Below, piece by piece: positions 1-10,640 of a stretch of 64,000 bases of DNA (position 1 is its first letter; each line of letters opens with the position of its first letter). A program made the position numbers and the translations under genes. The DNA is taken from contig CM045768.1 in NCBI GenBank assembly GCA_025200525.1, positions 46,471,022-46,535,021 on the forward strand. Direction: 5' to 3'. A model generated the notes under the pieces. That model saw nothing but the letters and a program-made list of their open reading frames with translations, did no database searches and was not told where the DNA came from. The stretch comes from Camellia lanceoleosa. Its lineage: Eukaryota > Streptophyta > Magnoliopsida > Ericales > Theaceae.

Positions 1-787
1 TTGTTTTTGAATCAATTTCAAGGAGTGTGACAGTGTATTGATCGCGTATGTTTTTGAGTGGAGTTGAATCAGGTTTGTTTTCGATTTTAGTTTCTGTGAT
101 TTTTTTTTTTATCACCTTGAAGGCGAATATCAGTTTGTAGATGTGTCTTTGGACTTTTATTTTATGAATGCAGACAACGTTAGACAGAGGCAATTGAATA
201 CAGACAAATTTTTATTTTATGAATAGAGAAAATTATAATTTTCAGTAATTTATCTGGACTTTTATGTTGTTTTTGTGAAGTGTTTGTATGTTAAACAATT
301 TTTTCCAGTTTTGTGGATGTGGACATCATTTTTGTTCTGTTTTTTTAAACCAGAGAAATTTCATTTCTGATTTTTGTTTTTTTAGTCCAGAGAAAATTAT
401 AAGAGCATGTGATCATATTATTAGAAGTTTCTAATGCAGATAGTATATGAGAAAGTGAATGTAAGTTCACAAATTTTTCTGGACTTGTATATGTAGTCCA
501 GAGAAAATTGTAAGTTTGTTACCTTTCAGTTTGTAAATTTCTATGATTGTAAATTTCTCGGACTTGGATTTTTTGTATGATTGTGTTTAATAGTTAGCAG
601 AATTTATTTGTTATTCATTGAGTTTTTGTGATTTTGTTTTTATTATCTTGAAGGTGAATATCGGTTTGTAGATGTCTGGGCTTTTATTTTAAGTTCGAGA
701 AAATTATTATTTTTAGAAATTTCTCGAATTTTATGTTGTTCTTGTGAAGTGTTTCTATGTTAACTAAATTATTTTTCTTGTTTTTGT
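1..787. repeat. MULE 5' noncoding region with repeated GAGAAATT-type motif
   Basis: T-rich noncoding DNA upstream of the transposase. The phrases TCCAGAGAAAATTATAAG and TTTCTCTGGACTT or close variants recur about every 50-100 bases (for example near 230, 380, 480, 560 and 710). Two longer paralogous stretches (about 60-280 and 600-770) share the string TGAAG.TGAATATCGGTTTGTAGATG in degenerate form. I see no gene here. Confidence 0.5.
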
Positions 788-1858
788 TTGATTTCAATGG
801 GCGGTGCAGTGTTGTTGTTGTGTAAATATGGGAATGATACTATTGTCATTAATGTTTCTTGTGAATTGAATTTTGAGGAATTGGTTGGAATTTTGTGTAA
901 AACATGGGAGAATTTGAAACACGAGAGTATGTGTATTTCATATTCTATTTTGGGCCATCCAAATTGTATGGTTCAAATAATATTGATTTTTGAATATGTT
1001 GAGGATTGTTTGTGCACGGTGTTGATATAGTTGATGTTTGATTACTAGATGTGGTACTTGATGAAGAGGATGAAGTGGGGTGTAATTGGGTAGATGTTGT
1101 GGATGGTGAGTGTGACAGTGGTGGATATTGAAAGGAATTCACTCTCTAAGTTTTGTTCTCACCAAGAAAAGGTGTTATTGCTCGTTGGCGGAATAATATT
1201 ACGAGTGTTGGACAAAAGTTTGAGGGTGGTGTGGTTGAGTTAGTAGCTTTTTGTGCAAGTACGCTATTGAGGTTGGTTTGGTTTACGTATGTTAAAAATG
1301 ACAAGTCGAGGGTTCTGGCAGAATGTGCATATAAGGAATCAAGGGATGTATGTGGCGTGTACATGCTTCATTGAAAAACAAATGGGTTCTTCTACATAAG
1401 GACTTTGAACAATGAACATACGTGTGGTGTGGCGGTTCGTGACGAGTAAACATTCGAGGATGACTTCTTAGTTTGATAGTTGACGAGGTAAGTGCAAAAC
1501 CTTTAACTTCGTCCAGTGGATGTTGTGAAAGAAATGAAAGACAAGTATGGGGTCTCAATCGATTATAAGCGTGGTTGGTTGGGTGTTGAAAAAGCAAAAC
1601 GTACTACATATGGGGATTCTTGTTTGTCATTTGATCAATTACGGTGGTATTTTGATGAGGCATTGAAGAACAATCCAGGTAGTCGTTTTGAGTTAGATTT
1701 TGAAGACAACAAGCGTTTCAAAAGAGTGTTTGTGGCTTTTCATGCATGCACAGCTGGTTTCAAATATTGTCGGTCATTGCTTTTTCTTGATGGAACATTT
1801 TTGAAAGGGCGATACAAAGGAGTTATGCTTGCTGCAACGGCGAAAGATGGGAATGAAG

Positions 1859-2249
1859 GTAATTGTAAGTATATATAATTTTTATCTAACTATGTGAATT
1901 TTCTATACATGTAGGAATTCAGTGAATGTGATTTTTCTTTGACAGTTTGAATTTTCTCTGGTTTTGGCCTGTGTGGATTTTCACTGGATTTTGGTTACTG
2001 TGTGAATTTTCTCTGGATTTTGTCATTGTGTGAATTGTATCTGTAGGTGGTCACTGAGTGAATTTACTGTGGATATTATGATTGTGTGAATTTTCTCTGG
2101 ATGTTGCCAATGTGTGAATTTTCTCTGGAGTTTGGCACTAAGTGATTTTTTGTCTGGATGTTGGCAGTGTCAAATTTCTCTGGTTGTTTATTGTTCTAAT
2201 TTGCTATGCATGTGTATATCTGATATGCTTGTTCCTATTTGTTTTGTAG
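1859..2249 (+). other. Intron of the MULE transposase
   Basis: Donor GTAATTG follows GATGGGAATGAAG; acceptor TTTTGTAG precedes GTTTTTTCCCTGTAGC. Joining 1858 to 2250 completes a Gly codon and the conserved NEGFFPVAF block. The intron is largely made of a 28-bp tandem repeat, listed separately. Confidence 0.8.
1946..2195 (+). repeat. 28-bp degenerate tandem repeat, 9 copies, in transposase intron
   Basis: Units of consensus TGTGAATTTTCTCTGGAT plus about ten variable bases begin at 1946, 1972, 2001, 2029, 2057, 2085, 2113, 2141 and 2168. Spacing is 26-29 bp, mostly exactly 28. The core is the reverse complement of the CCAGAGAAAATT motif spread over the rest of the element. Confidence 0.85.
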
Positions 2250-3295
2250 GTTTTTTCCCTGTAGCTTTTGCTGTTGTTGATGCTGAGAATAAAGACAATT
2301 GGTGTTGGTTTCTTGAACAATTATGTGGAGTATTGGGATCAGAAAGGGTGATAAGTTTCATATCAGATCGACATTGTGGTATTGTGGAGGGAATTGCTAG
2401 GTTTTTCCCTAACTGCTTTCATGGATTTTGTCTTGAACATCTAAAGAGAAATCTGAGGGATAAGTTGTCATGGGGAAACACAAATTTGGTTAGGGAGACG
2501 ATTGTGTCCAAGTTTTCAGAATGTGCATATGCGCCAACAAAGGCATCATTTCATTTCAAGTTAAATGAATTAAAAAGTGAGGGAGGAGACATTGTGATTG
2601 CTTTCTTGAGAAGTTTACCATATGAAAATTGGAGTGATGCATATTTTGCGGGGAGACGTTATGGTGAGATGTATTCAAATGTTGCTGAGTCATTCAATTC
2701 ATGGATACGAGATGCTCGGCACTTGCCAATAACAAATTTGGTGGACATGATACGGTTGCAAATTATGAATATGAGGTCTGATAGGAGGCTGCTCTCTAGT
2801 AAATGGAATAAAGTTCTATGTCCTCGTATGGATAGTGTATTGGAGAAGTATTTTTTGGATGGGAGGACATGGAATGTGAGTTTGTCGTCTGATAATGTCT
2901 TTGAAGTGCATTGTTTTCCTTCGGTTATGGTTGATCTTGGGTTGAGAACTTGTTCGTGTCGAAAATGGGAAATAAATGGGTATCCATGTCAACATCTTTA
3001 TTCTTTGCAATTTTTAGGAGTGGAAGGAATTTGAATTCATTTGTTGAACCATTTTTTCATCTTGATATGTATCGTCAAGCGTACTTCGTTTTCGATTGGC
3101 CCATTCAACTGTTGAAAAACTGTGTAGCATTGAAGATGTTATGATTTTACCTCCATTGAGCAAGAGACCGTGGGAGGTAAGAAGAACAGAATTGCTTCTA
3201 CTGGAGAGTTTAAAAGGGTGATTAAGTGTAGTCGTTGTGGGAGTATTGGTCACCATAATAAGAGGACATGCAAGGAACCTTTGTTAAATAGTTGA

Positions 3296-4370
3296 GGATA
3301 ATACATTTTCTTGATTGAATAATACATTTGATGATTAGTTTGTGTATTTTGTTTTTGTGAAATGTGTTTTTTAGACAGTGTATATAATAATATCAATGAA
3401 ATTCATCCAGAGAAATTTTTGCATTGTGTTTGTTGATATATAGTATAGGCATTGGGTTTGTAATACCTGTCAAATTTATGCAGAGAAATTTGGTATGGCA
3501 GAGAAAATTTTGTGTAATGTGTTTTGAAGCTTCAAATTCATCCATATAAGTTTGACAATGGCAGATAAAAGTACTGTGTGGATTTTGTTTTTTGAATTTG
3601 ATAATCGCTTTGTACTAACACAGTGCATTATAGATTGCATGATCATATAGGCACCTTCTTTGGCATGATACGAGTTAAATTTCACTGTGAATTTGTGGTA
3701 ACTTCATGTCAGTCATTTCAAGAAATGTGCATACCAGACAGAGCATACACAAAATTATTGCAGTGTGTACAACCAAGAAACAAAATCATGCTTTTTTGAA
3801 ATTTCTCTGAGTTAAGAATTTCTCTGGACCAGGGAAGAATTTATCTAGAATGAATTCAACTCATAAATTTTGCTCAAAGCCAGAGAAATTTTCCTCACCA
3901 ACCAGAGAAATTCACAAATCAATAATTTCAAATTCATCCAGTGAAATTTTATAGTAGCAGATAAAATTACTGTGTCGCTTTTGTGTTTTGTTGAGTTTGA
4001 TGATTGTTTGGTAACAACACAAAGGATTACAGATTACCTGATCATATAGGCATCCCGTTGGGACTTTACGTGTTAAATTTCTCTGAATTCTGGTAATATG
4101 ATACGAGAGAAATTTGTGCATAATTTTCCTGTGGGATTGTGTTGACAATCACAATAAAAATATATATATATATATATATTTAACCATCGATAGGTATGAA
4201 ATTGACATTAGTTGAAATAAAAAAAATGAAATTTACATTAGTCAAGAAAGGATGTATATGGATAAGTCAAGCATCGGTATTCGCCGATGTGTCAACAAAA
4301 ACTGAGCAGTTATCTTGTGTGGATATATACATATATGTGAGACAATTTTCTACTGTCGGCTATGTACATT
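3296..4370. repeat. Spacer between convergent MULE genes, motif-rich
   Basis: No gene is visible. The stretch carries at least ten CAGAGAAATTT or AATTTCTCTG motifs in both orientations (near 3410, 3480, 3500, 3800, 3820, 3890, 3905, 4080, 4108). Two segments (about 3530-3680 and 3925-4075) are degenerate copies of each other, sharing TTCAAATTCATCCA and CTGATCATATAGGCA-like text. A (TA)n run lies at 4161-4180. Confidence 0.6.
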
Positions 4371-6240
4371 GTCTTCCTTTCACTAGTTTCACTATTACAT
4401 GTCCGGTTGTTCGGAGGTATTTCAATTGGTTGATCCATGATCGGCCAATATCGGTGACAAATCTCTCTATCGATTACGCCTCATCAACCGATCTCTTGTG
4501 TGGACAATTTGGGTGATTGGTTCATGCTTGCTATATTGTTTCATGATATAGCGGACAAAGAGGCCACAATCAAGGCGCATACAAATTATAGGAAAGGTTA
4601 GTTTTAAGAAACATGCAAATCGAGTATCTTATTTATAGATGTATGAAACTTACGAATCACTTTCTTGTTGGGGAGCATTGTTGACATACTCAAAGTCGTG
4701 ACTTGTGTTTTGTGAGTTTATCAACTTGAAAGAGGGTTGTGATTGAGCGTCTCTTTCAAGGCAATCTTTCAAAAATTCTCCACATATTCTTCTTTGCAAG
4801 AAAATGATTTTTAAATAACAGAGAAATTCTGAGACAAATCAATGGGATTGTATGAAAATTATCATCACATAAAGATTATGATGGATCGGAGAAATTTGCC
4901 TTTGGTTACCAATTGTTTTGCATCTTTGGCGTATTTGTCTTACGCATCATCCCTCCTTGGTCTCGATGAGTTGTAGAACCTCCATAAAGCTGTCTTGTTT
5001 GTCTAGGACAAGCAAGGTCCGATGATTTCGGTGTGGACTTCTCATTACCTCCGGTGTTTATTGGGAAATGGAGGAACACGTAGTTCCTCCAAGGCTTCAA
5101 TATGTTTGTCAAATAAGGACACTAGAAAAGATTGATTTTCTGTCATCTGATGAAATTACGTGTTGGAGAAAATCCAAAAATGGTTATGTTAGAGAAAATC
5201 CAAGAAGTATCTTAAGAAGAGAAAGTAGTAAGTACATTCGGAGAAAATCAAATAAAATAGTAGTAACATACTAAGCCCATGGATGTGAAAAAAAATGAGG
5301 TTGGTTGTTGTGTTTCTCTCATTTGGTCAGCCAAAAGTATCTCCCCATAACCGTCAATGACCTGAAAAATATGATTTGTAATTGAAAATATTGGTTTATA
5401 AAGGCGGAGAAATTTTGATGAAAGGAAAGACTTACATTGTTGGCAATTTCTTTTTGTTTTATTAGGTTTCCAATGTCTTCAAAGGTAATGAGGTTCAACT
5501 CACTTGTCCAAATTAATGCCCTACAAGACAAGTTTGTGGAAATTAAATTGTTGTTCATGCAATATAAGTTTGTAATTTATTGTTTGTTATCTTCTATTTT
5601 GTTTGTTGTACTTACTCAAGTCCAGAGATGTTTGATATGTGCTGCAACATATCTTTTACGTGCTCTTTTATCAATTTTGAAATCGGAAGAGTTTGTGGAA
5701 ACACCCAAGATTTTCTGATGTTTAGAGGTTGAGGCAAGATATCAAGCACTTCTTTGTCCTTCGTGCTTTGCTCGGCTTGCTGCGGCTTGTGTTGAAGCTC
5801 TAGTCACTTCGCAACTTTTGGATATTGAAATTCGGATCGTCTTTGCTTTTGCTTTCTTTCTTTTGCCTTTAAATTTTTGATCATTGACGTCGGATCTTTT
5901 TTGACTGTAGACAGTGAAAATATTAGTAAAATTGAAATTTCTCTGAAGTAACAGATGATATTTTAATATGTAAATTTATGTGATTCAATATTTTCCGATT
6001 ACCATAGACTTTGTCTTTTGTTTTGGTTGTTCTTTGGGTGCCATTTCTTCTTGTTGGGTTGTTGGTTGTTGTTCAACTTGCATTCCAACTAGGCACGATG
6101 AAAATCAAACAAATCCCAAAAATGGAATAAGAAAATAGAAGAGAAGATGAAATGAGCAAGAGAAATCAATAGAAATAATCGTGAGAACCTAATGTGTTAG
6201 AGAAATATAACTGCGAGGAAAATTACCAATGTCGAGAAAA

Positions 6241-6891
6241 TTATAATAAATAGAAATTTCTCCGAGTTATCTTTGACTCAAGGACTTGACTTTTGTGGGT
6301 CAAGATTTTCCTTGACCTTGTGGTTGAAGTTGTGGTGGTGTTACATGCGGTTGTGTTGCTAGTTGAATTTGAAAGTTCTTGTACTTGTTCATGCAATTTA
6401 GCATTTTCTGTTTCAAGCTCTGAATTTGAATTCCTCAACTGTTGAATTGTTTTCATATCATGTTCCTTTTCAAGCTCCAACATCCTTAGTTTCATTTGGA
6501 TTGTGCTTTCTTTTTCTTGAAGTTCTGAGTTAAGTGATGTCAGGGTTCTTATTGAAATTTCCTTTTGAGCAAGTATTTCCATCCAATTTCTGTCTTCTTC
6601 TTGTTTAGATTGAGAAAGTGCCTTCAGTCTTTCACGCAGATCAGCAATTTGTGCGTCCTTTGATTCCTCAAATTGTTGTTGGTCCAATGGCTCAATACGT
6701 TCTTCTTGATCACTTTGCTCGTTTTCTTCTTGCTGTTCATCTTCTTCTTCTTCTTCTTCATCTTCTTCTTCTTCATTTTCTTCTTGACTGTCTTCTTTTT
6801 TTTGTTGATTCATTCTTCTTTTTTCTTCTTCTTCTTTGTTCTTTGTCTTCTTCACTTTCTTACGGGGCTTCTTCTTCTCCATTGCTTTCAC
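6241..6891 (-). CDS. Acidic coiled-coil exon of the Ulp1-like MULE gene
   Basis: An open 216-codon stretch: a Lys-rich start (KKKPRKKVKK), then about 45 residues almost entirely Glu/Asp/Gln (residues about 20-65), then heptad-like Leu/Glu/Gln sequence to about residue 175 ending in a Thr/Ser-rich tail. It has the look of a linker coiled coil between the N-terminal domain and the protease of MULE Ulp1-like proteins. It is the only large unbroken piece of that gene. The opposite-strand Phe/Leu-rich frames over the same bases are shadows of the GAA/GAG repeats. Confidence 0.5.
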   Translation of the reverse strand: MKAMEKKKPRKKVKKTKNKEEEEKRRMNQQKKEDSQEENEEEEDEEEEEEDEQQEENEQSDQEERIEPLDQQQFEESKDAQIADLRERLKALSQSKQEEDRNWMEILAQKEISIRTLTSLNSELQEKESTIQMKLRMLELEKEHDMKTIQQLRNSNSELETENAKLHEQVQELSNSTSNTTACNTTTTSTTRSRKILTHKSQVLESKITRRNFYLL

Positions 6892-7139
6892 TTTCTTCTC
6901 GGCTTCTTCTTCTCATTGCTTGCTTGAGGTTCTTGTCCATTGCTTTCACTTTCTTCTCGGGTTACCTTCTTCATTGAATTTGACAATTGCTTGACATTCA
7001 GATGAATCTTGTAATTTCTCTTTGAATTTGACATTTGCTTTTTTGATTCTTTCTTTGTCTTTTACCAAGACGTAACTCCTCTGATGGGTTTTGACTAGTT
7101 GCTTGTTATCTATCTCGTAACAGGAGGCTCTTTTATTAG

Positions 7140-7640
7140 AGAAATGTTACAAAATTCCTTTGAGAAAAAATTAAAATGAGGAAAATAAAATTCATCTAAA
7201 TGATACTAATGGGAAACAAACTTGAGAGAAAATTGTATGGGCGAGAGAAAATTACAGACAAGGAGTTAATTTTATGAGGCGAGAAAATTATGAAATGAGC
7301 AACATAATTTAGATATCGAGAGAAAATCAATCAAGGCATATAAGTTAATGTTTGACTATAATTGTGTCGAGAGAAATTTGGATTCGAGAGAAAATTCATT
7401 TGAAGAAATAAGCTTTTTATCAAAGATGCAAGGCAAATAAGTAATGGGCGAGAAAATTATGAAACAACATAATTTTCAGATATTAGAGAAAAGCAATCAG
7501 GCAAATAAGTTATGGGCCTTTGAAAATTATGGAACAACGAATTAGATATTAGAGAAAAGCAATCGGGGCATACAAGTTAATGTGTTACAATTGTGGTCGA
7601 GAAATTTGGATTGCGAGAAAATTGATTACAATGCGAGAAA
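7140..7640. repeat. GAGAAAATT motif cluster between protease exons
   Basis: Probably intronic on the - strand. GAGAGAAAATT, CGAGAAAATTATGA and similar words recur about 15 times. A pair of longer copies (7316-7390 and 7540-7620) share AATCAGGCATACAAGTTAATG-type text. Confidence 0.55.
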
Positions 7641-8989
7641 TGAACAAGTTTGTACCAAAGATGGAAGCATAAATTGAGAATTGAGAAAAAATTGATCTTA
7701 AACAATCAATGCACAAGGAGGAAAAAAAGTAGTTGTCGAGAGATATTTTGGAATTTCGAGATTTTAGGAGCAATAGGAATTAACTGTCGAGGTGCAAGAG
7801 AGTGTAGTGGTGTCTTCGCATTTGTTTTGTCAAGGTTTGCGGGTTCCACTTTGCACATCTCGAAGTCATTTGTGTTCTTTGTGTTCCGAGTCAATGATGG
7901 TTGCATGTTCACATATCCAATACTGTGATGAAAATTAAAGTAAATAAAATTTTCTAAATGCACAAATTTGTAAGTATGATAACTGCAAATTTGAATGGAT
8001 ATTATACTTACAAGCAAAGCAATGACACACCCCGTAACTTTTTCTGGGGTTTTGTGCAATGCCATGATAGAATCAATCAATGTTGAGGTGATTGCGTCAG
8101 GCCAATCATACTGTTTCATGGATTCAAGAGGTTCGACATACTGTATAAAAACCCACCCTATCGAATTCCCACTTGTTGCAAAAAATAGTGTCAGACACAA
8201 GTACAATGTAACGATGATTGCTACATCTTTGTAGTCTGTTGGTTGCTTCCCTTTCATTGCCTTGAGCAAGGCGTTTTTAAGGACAGGACGGTCGGTAGGT
8301 GTCCTTTTGGAATCTTCTCCTCAGGAATGCAGATTTTGGCTTCTTGGAGTACCTTAATGACATGGGTCGTTTACCTCCTTCCAAACCGAAAATCAAGGTC
8401 ATGTCGTTTGTTGTGAAGGTCAGGCTCTTCTTACCAACAGTGAATGCTTTTGTTTTCTGATTGTAACATTTGATTATGGCAACTACATCATCATCAGATT
8501 TCCTACATTTCTTTGGATCCATTCTTCCACTGGTTAGAGCTTGGATCAAGTACCAGAATGGGGATTTCTGAAGCTCTACAAGTTGTTTTGAATTGAATTT
8601 AAGTGTTTGAAAAAATGAGACGACAGATGAGAGGTTGGATCGGAATTGAATGGTGTAGTGAGCTCTCTTTCTGGAGTTTAGCGGGTTTTTGCCCTTGAGG
8701 TTGAGTCGGTTGAAGTTGGGGTACTCATGTGGATGCTAGTTGCCTCATCACCTTGTGTGATTGAGGAGTTTGTGGTGATTTGTCTTTGGTTTTGATCTTA
8801 GATCATAGGAAGACTGAGAGAGTTGTTCTTTCTTGGTTGGTGTTTCGGTGCTTTCTTCTTTGGTGTTTGATCGTGACTCATAAGAAGACCGAGAGCAGTT
8901 TGTTTCTTGCTTGGTGTTTCGGTGTTTCGTGCTTTACGTTTTGCCATTGCTAGACAATGATTAAAACATAAAGATTTCAACATTAAATC

Positions 8990-10171
8990 GGTGAAAATTG
9001 AACATCGAGAGAATATTGGACATGTCGAGAAAATTACAGATGGCGTGAAAATTACGAGATAAGAGAAAGTGTAAGATGTCGAGAAAATTACAGATTAGGT
9101 AGAAAATTACGAGATAAGAGAAAGTGCGATGTCGAGAAAATTACAAATGATGGAAAATTACGAGAAAATTGGACATGCGGAAGAAATTGGACATCAAAAA
9201 TTAAATGTCGAGAAAATCAACAAAGCATCATAAACATGGGATAGAAATTTTCAATAATTCTTAAAATTACATATAGAAGTAAACATACCGAGAAAATGAA
9301 TGATGAGAAAAAGTAAACATGGCAAGGCAAAGAAAATTTCCATTCCACAATTAGCAAGATAAAAATAAAGTATTGTAAACAATCCAAAGGAAAATTACAC
9401 CACATTGAAACCAAGAATTGAACAAAATAAACATACCAGAGATAAATACACATTAGGAGAAATTATACATTCTTGAGTAAATTTCCATTCGAGAAAATTT
9501 AAATTCATAATATTGAAATGCGGAGAAATTTACATACACAACTGAGGAAGTTAACCATTATAGAGATACACAAGGGAGGAAAGTGATGTGATGTTTGTCG
9601 GAGAAAATTATGAATCTGAGACAAACTTAGACAGAGCAAGAAAGTAATGAACATTCCAGAGAAAAATACATATTCGAGAGAAATTTTCCAAAGCAGAGAA
9701 ATCCATAGACAAAATCGCAGAAAAATGTTCAAAAATAAGATAAAAACACAGAGAAATAACTTTTTTTTCAAAATACAAATGTCAGAGAAGAAAAATTCAT
9801 TCCAATCCAAAATAAACATGGCAGAAAGGGTGATACATTCATTCCAAAATACATATGTCGATAAGAAACATTGTCCGATCCAAAATACATATTCTTGAGA
9901 AATGTCTGAAACAAAATTTGAGAAACACCTTCAAAAATTAGATGAAAACACGAAATTGGTTTTTCAAAATAAACATGGCATAGAAAAGCGAAAGAAGAAA
10001 CATACATCAAGCAAAAATCGAGAAATTCAAATGCGGAGAAATTTGCGAAATAATCACACAAACATGTTCAAGAATAAGTTCAAAACACACGAAATAACTT
10101 TTCCAAATTCGGGTAGCTTTTTAAAAGCGAATGTGAAACCCTAATTTATGGAAGTTTAATATAAAATGCAA
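8990..10171. repeat. Dense GAGAAAATTACA motif array in MULE right arm
   Basis: Noncoding. From 9000 to 9220 the words GTCGAGAAAATTACAGAT, AAAATTACGAGATAAGAG and close variants alternate in about 35-40-bp steps. From 9230 to 10120 a second phrase, AACATACCGAGAAAA or AATACATATTCGAGAGAAA, recurs, mixed with ACATGGCA. Open frames read through this array have no family resemblance and low complexity. Confidence 0.65.
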
Positions 10172-10640
10172 TCAACTCTGTTTCGGAGAAAATCTAGTTG
10201 TGTTGTAGAAAAACTTACCAGAGTTAGGATGAAACTTTGAATGAGGAGCCGAGATGGCTTTGAGTTGAAGATGCGACGTCCACGAAGGTGGATGGAGATG
10301 ACGATGAGCAAACGAAGCTCTAAGGAAGGTCGAGAGAATTTGTGAGGAAGGAATGGGATTGATTTGTGCGAGAAGAACGAAGCTCGAATATCGATCGTGA
10401 AGATGATGTTGAAACCCTAAATTTCTTTGTCCTTGTGTTCGTGAAAATGGTGGATGCTTGGAATGAACTCGCGTCGAGTAGTATCGTTTACGTGTTGATT
10501 TCGAGGTATTTTGGTCCAAAAGAATAATTAAAAACGCGCGCCAAGTAGCTCAGGGACCTCATACATCACTATTTTTTTGGGTGTCCTTTAGCCTCTAAAT
10601 TAGTATTATTAGGGAGCTGTAAAAAAATTCCCCTTTAATT
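10172..10640. other. Candidate right terminal segment of the MULE
   Basis: The GAGAAATT motif stops at about 10190. The remaining sequence is GC-richer and holds a 115-codon - strand frame with no recognisable domain, which I do not call a gene. The tail near 10540-10640 (ACGCGCGCCAAGTAGCTCAG ... GGGAGCTG followed by a T/A run) is the likeliest terminus, but the partner repeat is outside the window. Confidence 0.3.

Larger units (their letters stand above)
788..3295 (+). pseudogene. MuDR/MULE transposase (MURA-like), frameshifted
   Basis: A DDE transposase that would cut and paste MULE DNA in the nucleus. Parts in order: N-terminal PB1-like MULE leader (788-1030); MuDR zinc-region (1153-1470, frameshifted twice after the CAYKES segment); catalytic MULE domain (1516-1858 and 2250-2720) with first Asp in LDGTF, second in ISDRH and Glu in NVAESFN; SWIM zinc finger CSCRKWEINGYPCQHLY (about 2950-3000); and a C-terminal CCHC knuckle, CSRCGSIGHHNKRTC (3229-3273). 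A GT-AG intron (1859-2249) splits NEG from FFPVAFAVV and restores the frame exactly. Another frameshift at about 3010-3020 separates the SWIM finger from the C-terminal part, and one more lies near 3170. All catalytic residues are visible, but no single reading frame survives. Start taken at the ATG at 788; 797 is possible. Confidence 0.85.
4380..8947 (-). pseudogene. MULE-borne Ulp1-like cysteine protease (C48) gene, broken
   Basis: Multi-exon gene on the - strand resembling the Ulp1/SENP-like proteins carried by plant MULEs; C48 proteases cleave SUMO-type isopeptides. Pieces from 5': basic start MAKRKARNTETPSKK (8947-8798); N-terminal mobile-type domain (about 8735-8277, with TFTTNDMTLIFGLEGG); continuation after a frameshift (8269-7990, ending VTGCVIALL); acidic coiled-coil exon (6891-6241); an exon ending at a GTAAGT donor near 5433, then a TTTTTCAG acceptor before VIDGYGEILLADQ (about 5366-5320); and the peptidase core. 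The core shows NHRTLLVLD (His kept, following Trp changed to Arg; about 5030-5000) and DCGLFVRYIMKQY with the nucleophile Cys codon at 4566-4568. Frameshifts, a degraded acceptor before the Cys exon and stops downstream mean it is not functional. Confidence 0.65.
1..10640. mobile_element. Decayed Mutator-like element (MULE), left end outside window
   Basis: The segment holds a MuDR-type transposase (+) and a convergent Ulp1-like protease gene (-). This pairing is known from plant MULEs of the Kaonashi/CUMULE kind. A short motif of the GAGAAAATT type recurs through the noncoding parts from base 1 to about 10.2 kb and ties the whole stretch together. The left terminus is not in the window. The right terminus is guessed near 10.62 kb, where a GC-richer tail gives way to plain AT-rich DNA; I could not verify a terminal inverted repeat or a 9-bp target duplication. 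Frameshifts and stops in both genes say the copy is dead. Confidence 0.7.

Noticed and set aside
1946..2195. CRISPR-like array of 28-bp repeats
   Set aside because: Units are contiguous and degenerate without unique spacers, inside a plant transposon intron.
6618..6977. Leu/Phe-rich + strand frames (119 and 84 codons)
   Set aside because: They are the complement of the Glu-rich coiled-coil exon on the - strand; no membrane-protein family is recognisable.
9217..10144. Several 80-100-codon frames on both strands
   Set aside because: They translate the GAGAAATT motif array; low complexity, no start context and no homology pattern.
10172..10519. 115-codon - strand frame near the MULE right end
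   Set aside because: No domain, no exon context; probably chance in GC-richer terminal DNA.
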